Assembly: GCA_900757865.1 (NCBI GenBank) | Contig: CAAEPH010000005.1 | Span: forward strand, 1-7,199 | Direction: 5' to 3' | DNA from: an uncultured Sutterella sp. | GTDB lineage: Bacteria > Pseudomonadota > Gammaproteobacteria > Burkholderiales > Burkholderiaceae_F | Length of the DNA: 7,199 nt | Shown here: in pieces, positions 5,921 to 7,199 of the stretch | Layout: the number at the start of each line of letters is the position of its first letter | Position numbering within the stretch: the stretch's first letter is position 1 | The notes under the pieces: model-generated | Told to the model about the DNA's origin: nothing | Seen by the model: the letters and a program-made list of their open reading frames with translations, nothing else | Database searches by the model: none | Made by a program: the position numbers and the translations under genes

Positions 5921-6952
5921 ATGAACGCGAAAGCTTTACGTATTGGCATTTTAGGTGCCACGGGTGCCGTGGGCGAACAAATGCTCAAGGTGCTCGATGA
6001 GCGCCAACTCCCTATTGAAGAACTGCGCCTTTTTGGTAGTGCACGCTCGGCCGGGAAAACGATCCGCTTTCAGGATCAAGATATCGTGATTCAAGAAGCA
6101 AGCCCCGAGGCCTTCAAGGGCTTGGATGTGATGCTGGGGGCAGCGGCCAACGACGTCGCCAAGGCCTATTTACCTGATGCGGCTCGCGCGGGGATTTTGG
6201 TCATTGACAATTCAAGCGCGTTCCGACTCGACCCAGAAGTCCCCCTCGTCATCCCGGAAATCAACCCCGAGGATGCCCAAGCGGCGGTGGGCAAGAGTAA
6301 CTACATTGCCAATCCGAACTGCGCCACGATCATTGGCCTCGTGGCGATTGCTCCCTTGCACCGCTATGCGCGAGTGCGACGCCTCATTGCCTCCACGTAT
6401 CAGGCCGTAAGTGGTGCGGGGGTCACTGGGATTCGCGAGTTGGAAGAGCAAGTCGCGCACCCCCATGACGCCCCCAACCCTCAGGTCTTTGCTCACCCCA
6501 TTGCCTACAACCTGATTCCTCAGATCGGAAGCTTTAACGACGAGGGCTATTCCACGGAAGAGATGAAAATGCAAAACGAAGGGCGCAAGATTTTGCACGA
6601 ACCTGACCTGCGTGTTGCGTGCACCTGCGTACGTGTGCCCATCGTTCGCTCACACTCCGAAGCCCTCACCGTCGAGTTTGAACGCCCCATTACGCCCGAG
6701 AAAGCCCGTGAGTTGCTCGCCAACGCCCCCGGTGTGCGTCTGATGGATGATCCCAACAACGCCATCTACCCCATGCCGCTACACGCGAGCGATCAAGACA
6801 TGGTGGACGTGGGTCGCATTCGTCGAGACCTTTCGGCCTTTGACGACAAAGCCGATCGTACGCTCACGCTCTTTTGCGCGGCGGACCAGATCCGTAAAGG
6901 CGCTGCCACAAACGCCATTCAGATTTTGGAAAGTGTTTGGTCACTGCTCTAA
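5921..6952 (+). CDS. asd: Aspartate-semialdehyde dehydrogenase
   Basis: Reduces aspartyl phosphate to aspartate semialdehyde with NADPH, the branch metabolite for threonine/methionine and for lysine/diaminopimelate. The 343-aa protein shows the Rossmann motif GATGAVGEQM (12-21), SARSAGK (40-46), VIDNSSAFR (94-102), VIPEINPEDA (110-119), the active-site segment NPNCATI with nucleophile Cys134, QAVSGAG (161-167), NLIPQIG (197-203) and VRVPIVRSHSEA with catalytic His245. Length and motifs fit the shorter class of about 330-350 aa rather than the roughly 370-aa enterobacterial class. All catalytic residues are present and the frame is intact. It follows lysC by 48 nt with a good Shine-Dalgarno site, so co-transcription with lysC (and perhaps hom) is likely, putting the first three pathway steps on one strand. 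Confidence 0.96.
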   Translation: MNAKALRIGILGATGAVGEQMLKVLDERQLPIEELRLFGSARSAGKTIRFQDQDIVIQEASPEAFKGLDVMLGAAANDVAKAYLPDAARAGILVIDNSSAFRLDPEVPLVIPEINPEDAQAAVGKSNYIANPNCATIIGLVAIAPLHRYARVRRLIASTYQAVSGAGVTGIRELEEQVAHPHDAPNPQVFAHPIAYNLIPQIGSFNDEGYSTEEMKMQNEGRKILHEPDLRVACTCVRVPIVRSHSEALTVEFERPITPEKARELLANAPGVRLMDDPNNAIYPMPLHASDQDMVDVGRIRRDLSAFDDKADRTLTLFCAADQIRKGAATNAIQILESVWSLL

Positions 6953-7007
6953 GCAAAAGACCTTAACGACTCTGGCTTGCCTCACGACGTGATGTAAAGG
7001 CTTTTGC
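6953..7007 (+). repeat. Imperfect inverted repeat after asd (possible 3' transcript structure)
   Basis: GCAAAAG (6953-6959) pairs with CTTTTGC (7001-7007), and past a bulged A the stem continues with CCTT (6961-6964) against AAGG (6997-7000). Inside the loop TCAC and GTGA form a small hairpin around GAC. It starts right at the asd stop codon and could shape or protect the mRNA 3' end. It lacks a T-tract, so it is not a convincing intrinsic terminator. The rest of the spacer to 7153 shows no gene; TTGACT at 7047-7052 is a possible -35 without a good -10. Confidence 0.3.
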
Positions 7008-7153
7008 CTAGTTGATGCACGCTTGGGTCAAAGTGAGGGCAATACGTTGACTTTTGAGTTGGCATTTCTCGCGCATTCGTGGCAAAGTTAAGGGTACGAA
7101 AAGTTGGATAGAGGCGCGGTGCGAATGAGTCGCTCAAGCGGAGGGGACACCCA

Positions 7154-7199
7154 ATGACGCTGAGCAAAAGGTCAAACCGCCGAAACGACAGACTCGAAG
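7154..7199 (+). CDS. Start of an unidentified gene, cut by the window edge
   Basis: ATG 7154 is preceded by GGAGGGG (7140-7146) at 7-nt spacing, the best Shine-Dalgarno site in the window, and the frame stays open to the end. The visible 15 residues, MTLSKRSNRRNDRLE, are strongly basic, as in the n-region of a long signal peptide or in a nucleic-acid-binding N-terminus. In many Betaproteobacteria asd is followed by a fimV-like gene, and in many Firmicutes by dapA. The visible residues are too few to choose either. The 200-nt gap suggests its own promoter rather than the asd transcript. Confidence 0.5.
   Translation, partial: MTLSKRSNRRNDRLE

Noticed and set aside
7047..7100. TTGACT (7047-7052) or TTGGCA (7059-7064) as -35 of a promoter for the gene at 7154
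   Set aside because: No acceptable -10 hexamer lies 16-18 bp downstream of either, so the promoter call cannot be supported.
6982..7167. 61-aa minus-strand frame in the asd downstream spacer
   Set aside because: No Shine-Dalgarno support or recognised motif, and it overlaps the strong plus-strand start at 7154.
1..7199. CRISPR array, tRNA, rRNA or complete insertion sequence
   Set aside because: No regularly spaced repeats, cloverleaf, rRNA-like segment or transposase with terminal repeats was found on either strand.

Overview
The window is a compact bacterial locus for threonine biosynthesis, with gene remnants or fragments at each end. Genes are tightly packed, reading frames are long and intact, and usable Shine-Dalgarno sites precede some of them. 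The organism cannot be fixed from this sequence. The core genes have moderate G+C. The aspartokinase (437 aa with tandem ACT domains), the roughly 490-aa threonine synthase domain and the 343-aa aspartate-semialdehyde dehydrogenase are of the types common in Firmicutes and also found in some gut Proteobacteria. The truncated PF09820-type ATPase at the left end belongs to a family expanded in anaerobic gut bacteria (Bacteroides, Fusobacteria, Clostridia, Sutterella-like Betaproteobacteria). A gut-associated anaerobe, possibly Sutterellaceae-like, is my best guess, and it is only an inference.

Layout: (1) 1-108 holds no convincing gene. (2) 109-735, minus strand, is the N-terminal half of a PF09820 AAA-ATPase-like protein. 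It keeps its P-loop and Walker B segments, then runs into an unrelated tail and stops. (3) 781-3159, minus strand, is a single uninterrupted frame that joins a full-length threonine synthase to a full-length homoserine kinase. This is the most unusual item in the window. (4) 3160-3370 is a divergent regulatory region with a strong inverted repeat and two related operator-like sites 61 bp apart. (5) 3371-4462 hom, 4559-5872 lysC and 5921-6952 asd lie head to tail on the plus strand. (6) 6953-7153 is a spacer with an imperfect inverted repeat. (7) 7154-7199 is the start of another plus-strand gene with an excellent Shine-Dalgarno site, cut by the window edge.

The four complete genes encode all five activities from aspartate to threonine: aspartokinase (LysC), aspartate-semialdehyde dehydrogenase (Asd), homoserine dehydrogenase (Hom), homoserine kinase and threonine synthase (the last two as the ThrC-ThrB fusion). 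Asd and LysC also feed lysine/diaminopimelate synthesis, and Hom feeds methionine. Hom has no C-terminal ACT domain, so the ACT domains of LysC are the only recognisable allosteric module in the locus. Control therefore probably rests on LysC feedback and on transcription or RNA structure in the divergent region and in the hom-lysC spacer, where two overlapping hairpins could be mutually exclusive.
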